From assembly GCA_963697365.1 (NCBI GenBank), contig CAVONT010000002.1, forward strand, positions 1 through 64,000: a DNA stretch of 64,000 bases, written 5' to 3'. This DNA is from CAIXZV01 sp963697365. Lineage in GTDB: Bacteria > Chloroflexota > Limnocylindria > Limnocylindrales > CSP1-4. A model generated the notes under the pieces. The model made no database searches and was not told the DNA's origin. It worked only from the letters and a program-made list of their open reading frames with translations. Positions 25,041 to 33,072 of this stretch are shown piece by piece. Within the stretch, counting starts at the first letter, position 1. The number at the start of each line of letters is the position of its first letter. The position numbers and the translations under genes were made by a program.

Positions 25041-26670
25041 ATGGACGTCGTCATCATCGGAGGGGTCGCAGGCGGGATGTCCGCCGCGGCCCGGCTGCGT
25101 CGCCTGGACGAGGCGGCGCGCATCACGGTCATCGAGCGCAGTGGGCACGTCTCGTTCGCCAACTGCGGCCTCCCCTATCACGTGGGCGGGATCATCGAGC
25201 AGCGCGAGGCCCTGCTCCTCCAGACACCCGCATCGCTGGGTGACCGGTTCCGGATCGACGTCCGCGTGCTCACCGAGGCCGTGCGCATCGACCGCGCTGC
25301 GCGCACCGTCACCGTTCGCGACCTGGCCAGCGGGGCCGAGCAGATCCTCCCCTACGACGCCCTCGTCCTCTCGCCGGGCGCACGTCCCGTCCGCCCGCCG
25401 ATCCCCGGCATCGAGCGCGCCCTGTCGCTGCGCACGGTCGAGGACACCGACACCATGGTCGCCGCCGTCGGCGGCGCGCGGACCGCCGTCGTGATCGGGG
25501 GCGGCTTCATCGGCCTCGAGATGGCCGAGAACCTGGTCCACCGGGGCCTCGAGGTCGCCGCTGGTCGAGGCGACGCCACAGTGCATGGCGCCGCTCGATC
25601 CGGAGCTCGTCGAGATCGTCCACCGCCGCATCCGCGCCAAGCACGTGGATCTCCGCCTCGGCGCGGCTGTCACGACGATCGGCCCGGACAGCGTCACGCT
25701 CGCGGACGGCTCGGAGCTCCCCGCCGACATGGTCGTCGCCGCGATCGGCGTGCGTCCGGAGACCTCCCTGGCCGAGTCGGCCGGCCTGGCCATCGGGCCG
25801 CGAGGCGGCATCGCCATCGACGAAGGCTTCCGCACCAGCGACCCGCACATCTACGCCATCGGCGACGCGGTCGAGAAGCGCGACGCCCTCGACGGCGCCG
25901 AGGCCCTGGTCCCCCTCGCCAACACCGCCAACCGCCAGGGCCGGTTCCTCGCCGACGTGCTCGCCGGCCGCCACGGCGCTGACCGGGCCGTGCTGGGCAC
26001 CGCCATCGTCGGGGTGTTCGGGCTCCAGGTCGCCGTGACCGGCTGGAACGAGAAGCGCCTGCGCGCCGCCGGGCGCCCGTACCTCGCCATCCACACCCAC
26101 CCGGGCAGCCACGCGGGCTACTACCCCGGGTCTGCCGGGATGGCCCTCAAGCTGCTGGTCGATCCGGCCGACGGACGGATCCTGGGCGCCCAGGGCGTGG
26201 GTCGCGACGGCATCGACAAGCGGATCGACGTGATCGCCACCGCGATGGCGGGCGGGCTCACTGCCCAGGACCTCGCGGACCTCGAGCTCGCCTACGCGCC
26301 CCAGTTCGCCTCGGCGAAGGACCCGGTGAACATGCTGGGGTACGTCGCTCGCAACGTGCTCGAGGGCCTCACGCCCACGCTGCAGTGGCACGAGCTGGCG
26401 GACGCGATGGCGGCGGGCGCGGTGCTCGTGGATGTCCGCGACCCGGGCGAGCACCGGCGCGGCGCGATCCCGGGCTCCATCCTGCTGCCGGTGAACGACA
26501 TGCGCGAGCACCTGGACCGGATCCCGCGGGACCGCCCGATCATCATCCACTGTGCAGTTGGCGTCCGCGGGCACATCGCGACGCGGATGCTGCTGCAGCT
26601 GGGCTGGACGGACGTGCGCAATCTCGACGGCGGCTACACGACGTGGTCGGCGGGGATGGGCAAGGCGTAG
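25041..26670 (+). CDS. CoA-disulfide reductase fused to rhodanese, one frameshift
   Basis: A pyridine-nucleotide disulfide oxidoreductase of the CoADR/polysulfide-reductase type with a C-terminal sulfurtransferase domain. The FAD motif is VVIIGGVAGGMSAAARLRRL, the single redox Cys42 sits in SFANCGLPYHVGG, and the NAD motif is AVVIGGGFIGLEMAENLVHR. Then come the dimerisation domain and a rhodanese domain with the active-site loop IIHCAVGVRGH. Such fusions reduce CoA persulfide or polysulfide. The frame shifts near 25560: dropping one base from GTCGCCGCTGGTC gives EVALVEATPQCMAPLDPEL, the expected sequence. The rest is intact. Confidence 0.87.
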
Positions 26671-26705
26671 GGTCCGGCTCCCGCGTCCGGCTCCGCTGAC
26701 ACGGC

Positions 26706-26799
26706 TGGGAGTCACCAGGACACGGCCCGTGCGGCGTGCGTGTACCTAGGTCGAGGTCGGTGCACAAGCCGTGCAGGAACGGGGCGGTGGTGACTCCCA
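26706..26799. repeat. Structured element bounded by 12-bp perfect inverted repeats
   Basis: TGGGAGTCACCA (26706-26717) is exactly inverted at 26788-26799, enclosing 70 bases that themselves contain small hairpins (CACGGCCCGTG; GCACAAGCCGTGC). It lies between two convergent genes. It may be a bidirectional terminator, a small structured RNA or a miniature transposable element. Confidence 0.6.
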
Positions 26800-26861
26800 C
26801 CGGTGTCACGGACGCGGGGTAGCGCCGAGTCCATCGGAGCCGGACGAGCGGACGACGCAGC

Positions 26862-28136
26862 CTATCCCGCAGCCGAGGCGGGCACCTCGAGCCAGAACGC
26901 GGCGCCACCCTCGATGCGGTTGCGCACGCCGACCCGGCCCCCGTGCGCCTCGACGATCGCGCGGGCGATCGCCAGGCCAAGGCCCGACGTGCCGGTACCG
27001 CGGTCGCGGCCGGCGTCGGCCTGGTAGAGGCGGTCGAACACGTTGGGCAGGTCCGCCGGCGGGACACCCGGGCCATCGTCGGCAACCTCGGTGCGGACCA
27101 TCCCCTCCCCGCCCGGCACGCGGCCCACCGTCACGTGCCCGCCGGGAGGTGCGAAGCGGAGCGCGTTGTCCACCATCGTCGCGAGGGCCTGGGCGAGGCG
27201 GTCGCGATCCGCGGAGACCATCGGCGAGGGGGTCGTGCCGGCACCGTGCGTCGGCTCAGCGGCCGGGAAATGGCTCAGATCCACTCCCGCCTCGGCCGCG
27301 CGCGCCGCGAATGACACCACCACCGCCTCGGCGATGTCATCGACCGCCACGGGCGCCGGTCGCAGCCCAAGCGCGCCGGCATCGGCCAGGCTGATCGTAC
27401 GGAGGTCGTCCACCACGCGGGCCAGCAGGCGAGCCTGCTCGCGGATGGTCGCCAGGTGCCGGTCATCGTGCGCATAGACCCCGTCCATCACTGCCGAGGC
27501 GGTCGCCTCGATGACCGCCAGCGGCGTCTTCATCTCGTGGGCGGCGTCCTGGAAGAAGCGGCGCCTGGCCGCCTCGCCCCGCTCGAGGTCGGCGGCCATC
27601 GCATCGAACGAGCGCCCCAGCGAGCCGAACTCGTCGCGGCGGCCTGCGATCCCCGACCGTGCCGCCAGATCGCCCTGAGCAACCGACGCGGCCGCCTGCT
27701 CGAGTCGCTCCAGCGGCCGGGCGAGGTGCCGGGCGATGACGATGCCCAGCAGGGAGGCGACGGCCGCGGCGACCAGCGCGACCAGCGCGATGGTCTGCGT
27801 TGTCTCGGCCTGCGCCTGCGCGTAGTAGATGCCAGGCGAGCCCGTCGCGCCGGGCGCGGCGCTGGCCGGCGGTCCCTGGGCCGCGCCGCCGCCCCGTCCC
27901 GCTCCCGCACCGTGACCCTGTCCCTGCCCCTGTCCTTGACCCGGGCCCTGTCCGGGGCCCTGTCCTGCAGCGGCGCCGCCCCCCTGCATGATCGCGAAGC
28001 CGCGACCCACAATGGGCGGGGCTGCGATTGCGACGGCGACTGCGGTGGCGATGGCGACGAACGCGAACGCGACCGCGAGACGGACCGCCAGCCCGTCAAG
28101 GCGCCCGACCCGGCCAGGCGCCGGCTGCCGACTCAC
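26862..28136 (-). CDS. Sensor histidine kinase with Gly/Gln-rich loop
   Basis: A 424-residue membrane sensor kinase. Helix 1 covers about residues 15-40, then an extracytoplasmic loop of about 75 residues, helix 2 about 115-137, HAMP, the dimerisation domain with phospho-accepting His in QDAAHEMKTPL, and the ATPase domain with N-box MVDNALRFAP, DDGPGVP, and GTSGLGLAIARAI. The loop is mostly a Gly-Gln-Pro repeat (GQGPGQGPGQGQGQGQGHG) made by a six-base tandem repeat at about 27903-27975. It starts at a GTG overlapping the response-regulator stop, so the two are co-translated. The ligand is unknown. Confidence 0.9.
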   Translation of the reverse strand: MSRQPAPGRVGRLDGLAVRLAVAFAFVAIATAVAVAIAAPPIVGRGFAIMQGGGAAAGQGPGQGPGQGQGQGQGHGAGAGRGGGAAQGPPASAAPGATGSPGIYYAQAQAETTQTIALVALVAAAVASLLGIVIARHLARPLERLEQAAASVAQGDLAARSGIAGRRDEFGSLGRSFDAMAADLERGEAARRRFFQDAAHEMKTPLAVIEATASAVMDGVYAHDDRHLATIREQARLLARVVDDLRTISLADAGALGLRPAPVAVDDIAEAVVVSFAARAAEAGVDLSHFPAAEPTHGAGTTPSPMVSADRDRLAQALATMVDNALRFAPPGGHVTVGRVPGGEGMVRTEVADDGPGVPPADLPNVFDRLYQADAGRDRGTGTSGLGLAIARAIVEAHGGRVGVRNRIEGGAAFWLEVPASAAG

Positions 28137-28888
28137 TGCCGGGCCGCCCGGTACCCCACGCCGCGAACGGTCTCGATGTACTCGAGCCCGCCGGGCCGCT
28201 CGCCCAGCTTGCGCCGCAGGTTCTTCACGTGGCTGTCGATGGTCCGGTCGAACGCGTCGAAGGCCTCGCCGAAGACCCGGTCGCCGAGCTGCGAGCGCGT
28301 GAGCGTGACACCCGGCTGCGCGGCCAGGGCGGCAAGCAGGTCGAACTCGGCGCGGGTGAGCCCGAGGTCGGAGCCTGCCCTGCGGACCTCGCGGGCGGGC
28401 TGGTCGATCTCCAGGTCCAGGTAGGCGATGACGCCCGCGAACGGGCTGGCGAACTCGGCTGCGCCGGTCGCACCGGTCGCGCCGGCTGGAGCGAACGCGC
28501 CGGTCTGAGTGGTCGCGCGCTGGGCCGCTGTCCGACGCAGCACGGCGCCCACACGGGCGACCACCTCGCGCGGCTCGAACGGCTTGGTGACGTAGTCGTC
28601 AGCACCGATCTCGAGGCCGGCGACGCGGTCGATCACATCGTCACGCGCGGTCAGGAGGATTACGGCGGCGGGATTGCCGGAAGCCCGAAGCTCACGCAGG
28701 ACGTCGAAGCCGGAGCGGCCCGGCAGCATCACGTCAAGGACGATCAGGTCTGGCGGGCTGTCCGATGCCAGGGCAAGGGCCGAGTCGCCGTCCGCCGCAT
28801 ACGTGACGGCGTAGCCCTCGCGGGCAAGGTAGGACCCCACGATCTCGCGGATGTGGGGCTCGTCGTCGACGACCAGGATGGTGCTCAT
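28133..28888 (-). CDS. OmpR-type response regulator
   Basis: A 251-residue DNA-binding regulator. The receiver domain has ILVVDDEPHIREIV (acidic pocket), LIVLDVMLPG (phospho-Asp), LLTARDD and GADDYVTKPFEPREV (switch Lys). The C-terminal winged helix has RAEFDLLAALAAQPGVTLTR and DRTIDSHVKNLRRKLGERPG. A Thr/Gly/Ala-rich insert (PAGATGATGAAEF) sits in the linker. The partner kinase follows with a GTGA overlap. An exported Gly-rich protein gene lies upstream, on the same strand, and is a likely target. Confidence 0.92.
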   Translation of the reverse strand: MSTILVVDDEPHIREIVGSYLAREGYAVTYAADGDSALALASDSPPDLIVLDVMLPGRSGFDVLRELRASGNPAAVILLTARDDVIDRVAGLEIGADDYVTKPFEPREVVARVGAVLRRTAAQRATTQTGAFAPAGATGATGAAEFASPFAGVIAYLDLEIDQPAREVRRAGSDLGLTRAEFDLLAALAAQPGVTLTRSQLGDRVFGEAFDAFDRTIDSHVKNLRRKLGERPGGLEYIETVRGVGYRAARQ

Positions 28889-28950
28889 CTCAGGGGCAAT
28901 GGTAGGGGCAGGCCGGAGGGTGGTACGACCTGCCCCGTGGGTGCGCGTGA

Positions 28951-29175
28951 TCAGCTCGAGGGCGTCGTGGTGGTGGCCGGGCAGGTGCCGGTGCCCGCTC
29001 CCCCGCCCATGCCGCCGCGCATCTGGCCGCCACGCCCTGCACCCATCTGGCCGCCGTTCCCCTGCCCGGCACCCATCCCCCGGCCTCCGCCCGTCCCGGC
29101 TCCTGCCTGGCCGCGCATCGTGCCATTCGGGCCGGCGCCGACGGCTGCGCCGCGCATGCCGCCCGGCGAGGTCTG
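28951..29175 (-). other. Gly/Met-rich tail in frame behind an internal TAG
   Basis: Following the TAG at 29178-29176 the same reading frame stays open for 74 codons: TSPGGMRGAAVGAGPNG, then repeated GQM, GRGG and GMGGG units, ending at a stop near 28951. Proteins like the one upstream typically carry such a Gly-rich tail, so this is probably the natural C-terminus cut off by a single-base change (CAG to TAG) or an error. Confidence 0.65.
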
Positions 29176-29622
29176 CTAGACCATCGCCTTCGCCTGATCC
29201 GCGACGTTGGCCTTGAGGGTCGCCGCCTGGTCCGCGGTGAGCGCGCCGGCAGTGACGCGGGCGTCGATCCGGATGGACCACGTGGCGGCCAGCGCATCGA
29301 TGAGGGTCTGGGGGTCGACCTTCTGCTGCGCGGCGATCTCGGCAAGGCTCTTGCCCGCCATGCGCAGCTCCTGCACCTGGGCATCGGTCAGGCCCAGCAT
29401 CGCGGCGATCATGCCGGTGGTCTCGGGTGCCGGCGTTGCTGCCGGTGCGGGCGTCGCGGCCGGAGCCGTGACCACCGCCGCATCGGGCGTGGAGGCCGGG
29501 GTGGTCCAACCGTCGGGCGGTGCCCAGTTGCTGGTGGCGTCGGGGTCGGCTGCGACGGCGACACCGGCGAGGAGGAGGACGCCGAGGCCGGCGCCGGCCA
29601 ACGGGGCCAGGAAGGACTTCAT
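29176..29622 (-). CDS. Exported Ala-rich protein, probably truncated by an in-frame TAG
   Basis: A 148-residue protein with a signal peptide (APLAGAGLGVLLLAGVAVAA) and a Pro/Ala-rich linker. A helical region (MLGLTDAQVQELRMAGKSLA, EIAAQQKVDPQTLIDAL, then ARVTAGALTADQAATLKANV) resembles the DUF2680-like exported proteins of Gram-positive-type bacteria. Those usually end in a Gly-rich tail, which here follows in the same frame after TAG. AGAGGT lies upstream of ATG 29622. It sits next to the two-component system on the same strand. Function unknown. Confidence 0.72.
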   Translation of the reverse strand: MKSFLAPLAGAGLGVLLLAGVAVAADPDATSNWAPPDGWTTPASTPDAAVVTAPAATPAPAATPAPETTGMIAAMLGLTDAQVQELRMAGKSLAEIAAQQKVDPQTLIDALAATWSIRIDARVTAGALTADQAATLKANVADQAKAMV

Positions 29623-29701
29623 CAGGCAGGTACCTCTGTGCTCAAGCCCCGGACGGTTAACGCCCGATCCGGCGGCGATGACGCCATCCTCTGCCGACAC
29701 C

Positions 29702-29828
29702 GTGGAGCGCTGATGGACGGCACGTGGAGATCGCGGGGATGTCCGGGGGCGGCGGGCTCGGCGCGAACTCCACACAACGTGCACATCGCGGTCGCGGTGG
29801 CTCCACGGACGCTCCATCAGCGGTCCAC
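29702..29828. repeat. 28-bp imperfect inverted repeat in a divergent promoter region
   Basis: The stretch 29702-29729 matches the inverse of 29801-29828 at 23 of 28 positions, with a shared core CGCTGATGGA. The spacer is 71 bases. It occupies the middle of the 277-base gap between the exported protein (minus) and the polyferredoxin (plus). It could be paired regulator sites, a cruciform or a small element relic; no other gene is seen in this gap. Confidence 0.55.
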
Positions 29829-29899
29829 GCACCGCCCCGACAGTGACGGGGCAGCAGCCCGGCACGCCCTGCCGGCCCGCGACCGCCCGGAGCCCGCCC

Positions 29900-30844
29900 A
29901 TGACCGTCACGACCGTCACGCTCACCGAGCCGCGCGCTCCCCGCCCGCCTGCGGCAGGGATCCGCCGACCGCGCCGGGGTCTCGCCGCCCTGCAGGGCGT
30001 CCAGGGGTTCCGGCGGGCAGTGCAGATCGCGGTCACCGCGGTCATCGGCGTCCTCATCGTGAACCGGGCAACCGCGGCGACCTCCGGTCCGGGCGTCACC
30101 ACCCCCGAGGCGCTCTGCCCGTTCGGTGGCCTCGAGACCTTCTACACGTGGGCGACGTCGGGCGGCTACGTGCCCCACGTCCACGCAGCCAACCTGGTGC
30201 TCGCCGCCGCGGTGCTGGTCCTGGCGTTCGTCGCCCGTGGCGCCTTCTGCGGCTGGCTGTGCCCCCTGGGCTTCCTCCAGGACATCTCGGCCGGGGCCAG
30301 CGCGTTCGTCCAGCGGCACCTCCCCGCCGCCCACCGTGGGATGCGTGCGCTGCGCAGGGCCGGCGCCCCTCTGGCCGTACTCGATCGCCCGCTGCGGCTG
30401 CTCAAGTACGCGGTGCTCGCCTGGGCGCTCTGGGGCGCTGCCGTGTTCGGCTACATGGTCTTCCGCGACGTTGACCCGTGGATCGCGCTGCTGGACATCG
30501 GCCGCGAGAGCGCCGGGTTCGGGATGCTCATCCTCGTCCTGACGCTCGTCGGCGCGGTGTTCGTGGACCGGCCGTGGTGCCGCTACGCGTGCCCGCTGGG
30601 CGCGGCCAACGGCATCGTCGCCCGGTTCAGCCCGGTCCGCCTGGAGCGATCGGCCGACGCCTGCGTGGACTGCAACCTGTGCACCCGCAGCTGTCCCATG
30701 GGCCTCGAGATCGCCAAGGCCAAGGTCGTCACGTCCGCCGACTGCATCGGCTGCCTCGAGTGCGTCGAGGCGTGTCCCCGCGAGGGCGCCCTCGAGCTCC
30801 GCATCGGCAATCCCATCGCGTCGCCCTTCGGAGGCCAGGCATGA
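29900..30844 (+). CDS. NapH/NosR-type membrane polyferredoxin
   Basis: A 314-residue membrane iron-sulfur protein. Helix 1 lies in FRRAVQIAVTAVIGVLIVN, and paired Cys-Pro motifs at the membrane surface are GAFCGWLCPLGFLQD and RPWCRYACPLGAANG. Two complete 4Fe-4S motifs are near the C-terminus (CVDCNLCTRSCPMG and CIGCLECVEACPREGA). Such proteins pass electrons between the quinone pool and periplasmic acceptors. No reductase partner is recognisable nearby. The stop overlaps the next gene (ATGA), so the two products probably work together. Confidence 0.87.
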   Translation: MTVTTVTLTEPRAPRPPAAGIRRPRRGLAALQGVQGFRRAVQIAVTAVIGVLIVNRATAATSGPGVTTPEALCPFGGLETFYTWATSGGYVPHVHAANLVLAAAVLVLAFVARGAFCGWLCPLGFLQDISAGASAFVQRHLPAAHRGMRALRRAGAPLAVLDRPLRLLKYAVLAWALWGAAVFGYMVFRDVDPWIALLDIGRESAGFGMLILVLTLVGAVFVDRPWCRYACPLGAANGIVARFSPVRLERSADACVDCNLCTRSCPMGLEIAKAKVVTSADCIGCLECVEACPREGALELRIGNPIASPFGGQA

Positions 30845-31287
30845 GCACCACCATCGATCACGCCACCACTGCCACGGGCGTTCCTGCCCCCGCTGAGGCG
30901 CCCGCACCTGCACCTGCACCTGCCCGCCGGAGTCGGCGCATCCCGCCGATCGCGTACGGGATCCTCGTCATCGCCGTGTTCTTCGGCGGGATCGGGATCG
31001 CCTACGCGGGCGGTCTCTGGCAGACAAGTGGCCAGATGGGCGGCGGCGGCCAGGCGGGCGACGGCAGGCCCACGCTCCAGGGCGAGAGCGCCACCGAGGT
31101 CAAGGGCTGGATGGCGATCGGCGACGTGGCCGAGACCTTCGGCGTCCCCCTCGAGACCGTGCTCGCAGCGTTCAACCTGCCCGCCGACACGGACCCGGCC
31201 ACGGCCCTCAAGAACCTCGAGTCGGACGCGTTCTCGGTGGTGGCCCTCCGCGAGTGGCTCGCGGCCGAGGGCGTCGCAGCTCCGTGA
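30841..31287 (+). CDS. Single-span membrane protein linked to the polyferredoxin
   Basis: A 148-residue protein. It has a Pro/Ala-rich cytoplasmic start, one helix (IAYGILVIAVFFGGIGIAYA), a Gly/Gln/Met-rich stretch (QTSGQMGGGGQAGDGR), and a C-terminal helical domain (GWMAIGDVAETFGVPLETVL...). That last domain resembles one often found at the end of 4Fe-4S membrane proteins in Firmicutes and Chloroflexota, where it is usually fused. The overlap with the polyferredoxin gene fits that split arrangement. Exact function is unknown. Confidence 0.7.
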   Translation: MSTTIDHATTATGVPAPAEAPAPAPAPARRSRRIPPIAYGILVIAVFFGGIGIAYAGGLWQTSGQMGGGGQAGDGRPTLQGESATEVKGWMAIGDVAETFGVPLETVLAAFNLPADTDPATALKNLESDAFSVVALREWLAAEGVAAP

Positions 31288-31411
31288 GGCCTCGCCCTCG
31301 AGGGCCCAAGGCGGCGCGTATGTGCGCACAGCACCTATCATCGGTCACGACCGGCGCGAGGACCGCCCAGCGAGCCCCGGCGCCACCGACCGGACAGCAC
31401 CCGAGGACCCG

Positions 31412-31753
31412 ATGCTCTCGTTCCTGAAGCGCCTCTTCGCCGGCGCACCGTCCATCACCGTCGACGAGCTGGACGCGCTGCTGACCCAGCGCGCGATCAA
31501 CCTCATCGACGTCCGCGAGCCCGGCGAATTCAAGTCCGGGCACGTGCCGGGCGCCGTCAACATCCCGATGGGCCAGCTCGATGCCCGGATCGCGAAGCTC
31601 AAGAAGGACAAGCCCTACGCGGTGATCTGCGCGTCGGGCAGCCGCAGCTCGAGCGCCACCTACTTCCTGCTCGAGCACGGCTTCGAGGGAGCCGTGTCGG
31701 TTCGCGGGGGCACCGGGGCCTGGCAGCGGAGCGGCCGCAAGACGGTCCGCTAG
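31412..31753 (+). CDS. Rhodanese-domain sulfurtransferase
   Basis: A 113-residue single-domain rhodanese. It shows INLIDVREPGEFKSGHVPGA, NIPMGQL and the active-site loop VICASGSRSSSAT with the catalytic Cys, then VRGGTGAWQRSG. It would transfer sulfane sulfur in the cytoplasm. It follows the polyferredoxin pair after 124 bases and may share their function or that of the CoA-disulfide reductase-rhodanese at 25041. The ATG at 31412 is the only start placing the domain at the N-terminus. Confidence 0.87.
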   Translation: MLSFLKRLFAGAPSITVDELDALLTQRAINLIDVREPGEFKSGHVPGAVNIPMGQLDARIAKLKKDKPYAVICASGSRSSSATYFLLEHGFEGAVSVRGGTGAWQRSGRKTVR

Positions 31754-32107
31754 ACACGGAGAGCGCGGCTTGGGCACGCCCGCCGCCGGCGCATTCGGCG
31801 GCGCCGATCGATTCTGGGCGAGGCGGTCGCATCGTTCGGCCTGACCGATCGGTCGGTGCGCAGATCAGGGCGATGCGGTCATCCCGGCGCCGGATCCCTG
31901 TCGCTTCGTTCGGCCTGACCGATCAGACCGACGCCTCGCGTCGAAACCGTTCGGCGCGACCGATCAACCGGCGGGTCGTCACCCCCCCAACTGGCGACGC
32001 GGCGGGCGGCGCGGCTGGTGGCCGAACGGCTCAGGGCGGCGGGTGCCCGGCAACCTCGCACGCGGCCCGACCGAACGCCTGCGGCCGGCGGCGCGACCGG
32101 CGGCGCG
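31754..32107. other. Gene-free stretch with repeats
   Basis: No gene is seen between the convergent rhodanese and LLM genes. The stretch holds the four-copy motif listed separately and is otherwise GC-rich without terminator-like T-runs. Confidence 0.6.
31792..31965. repeat. Four-copy 18-bp motif in two pairs
   Basis: A motif close to CGTTCGGCCTGACCGATC occurs at 31792-31809, 31833-31850, 31907-31924 and 31948-31965. Each pair is spaced 41 bases start to start and the pairs are 115 bases apart, which suggests an old 115-base duplication. Copies two and three are identical. Function unknown. Confidence 0.7.
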
Positions 32108-32995
32108 TCAGCCCTCCAACTGGCAGCCGGCCGCGCGGCAGTCGTCGGCGAACCGCGCCAGCGCAGCATCATCCGACGCGCTCGCCCGGATCATCGTCAT
32201 CACCCGGTCCACCCCCGCGTCCGCGTACCGGCGGAGCAGATCCACCCGGGCGGGCCCCTCCACCGCGGTCGCCTCCCGCCCGATGTTCACCGACAGCCGC
32301 AGCGTCACAGGATCCCGCCCGACCTCCTCGCAACGCGCAGCGATCAGCGCCCGGTTCTCGGCCACCTCCTCGGGCGTGAGCCAGTCCAGGTTCAGCTCAT
32401 CGGCGTAGCGAGCAGCCAGGCGCCACGTCCGGTTCGGACCGTTGCCGCCGACGACGATCGGGATCCGCGGCTCCTGGAGGCCGCGCGGCACGTTGATCGC
32501 GCCGTGCACGGACGAGACGGGGCCCGCGTACGTCGCCCGCTCCCCCGCGAGCATCCGCGTCGCGATCTCCAGCGCGTCCTCGAGCGCCTCCATGCGCGTC
32601 GCGAGCGGCGGGAACCCGAACCCGTACGCCGTGTACTCGTCCTCCTTCCAGCCCGCACCAAGGCCCAGCTCCGCGCGTCCGCCGGAGATGATGTCCAGCG
32701 TGGAGATCATCTTCACGGCGAGTGCCGGGTTGCGGTAGCCGGCGCACAGGACCAGGTGGCCGAGCCGGACACGCGCGGTCTCGGCCGCCAGCGCGCTGAG
32801 GCCGACGAATGCCTCGAACGTGATCTCGTCGGTGGGCTCGGGCTCGGTCTGGACATGGTCGAAGAGCCAGATCGAGTCGAACCCGAGCGTCTCCGCCTCG
32901 TGGGCGACCGCAACGGTGCGCGCCCAAGCGCGCGCTGGGTCCCACCCGTCGTACTCCCCCGTCCAGCCCTGGGGGGCGATGATCCCTACGCGCAC
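32108..32995 (-). CDS. LLM-class flavin/F420-dependent oxidoreductase
   Basis: A 295-residue luciferase-like monooxygenase-fold protein. It has FDSIWLFDHVQTEPEPT, LGHLVLCAGYRNPALAVKM, STLDIISGGRAELGLGAGWK and PIVVGGNGPNRTWRLAARYA, the last being the cofactor-phosphate region. These features fit the F420-dependent subgroup abundant in actinobacteria and Chloroflexota. The substrate cannot be told. It starts at GTG 32995 and stands alone. Confidence 0.87.
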   Translation of the reverse strand: MRVGIIAPQGWTGEYDGWDPARAWARTVAVAHEAETLGFDSIWLFDHVQTEPEPTDEITFEAFVGLSALAAETARVRLGHLVLCAGYRNPALAVKMISTLDIISGGRAELGLGAGWKEDEYTAYGFGFPPLATRMEALEDALEIATRMLAGERATYAGPVSSVHGAINVPRGLQEPRIPIVVGGNGPNRTWRLAARYADELNLDWLTPEEVAENRALIAARCEEVGRDPVTLRLSVNIGREATAVEGPARVDLLRRYADAGVDRVMTMIRASASDDAALARFADDCRAAGCQLEG

Positions 32996-33072
32996 GGCAG
33001 CACCTCCACGCGCAGGGTATCCGTCCGGCGCGCCCTCAGGCGAGCGCCGGGCGGCCTGTCATGGAGTGAGGA

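Noticed and set aside
29176..29178. TAG recoded as pyrrolysine
   Set aside because: The TAG is not in a methylamine methyltransferase and no pyl genes are seen; a substitution or error is simpler.
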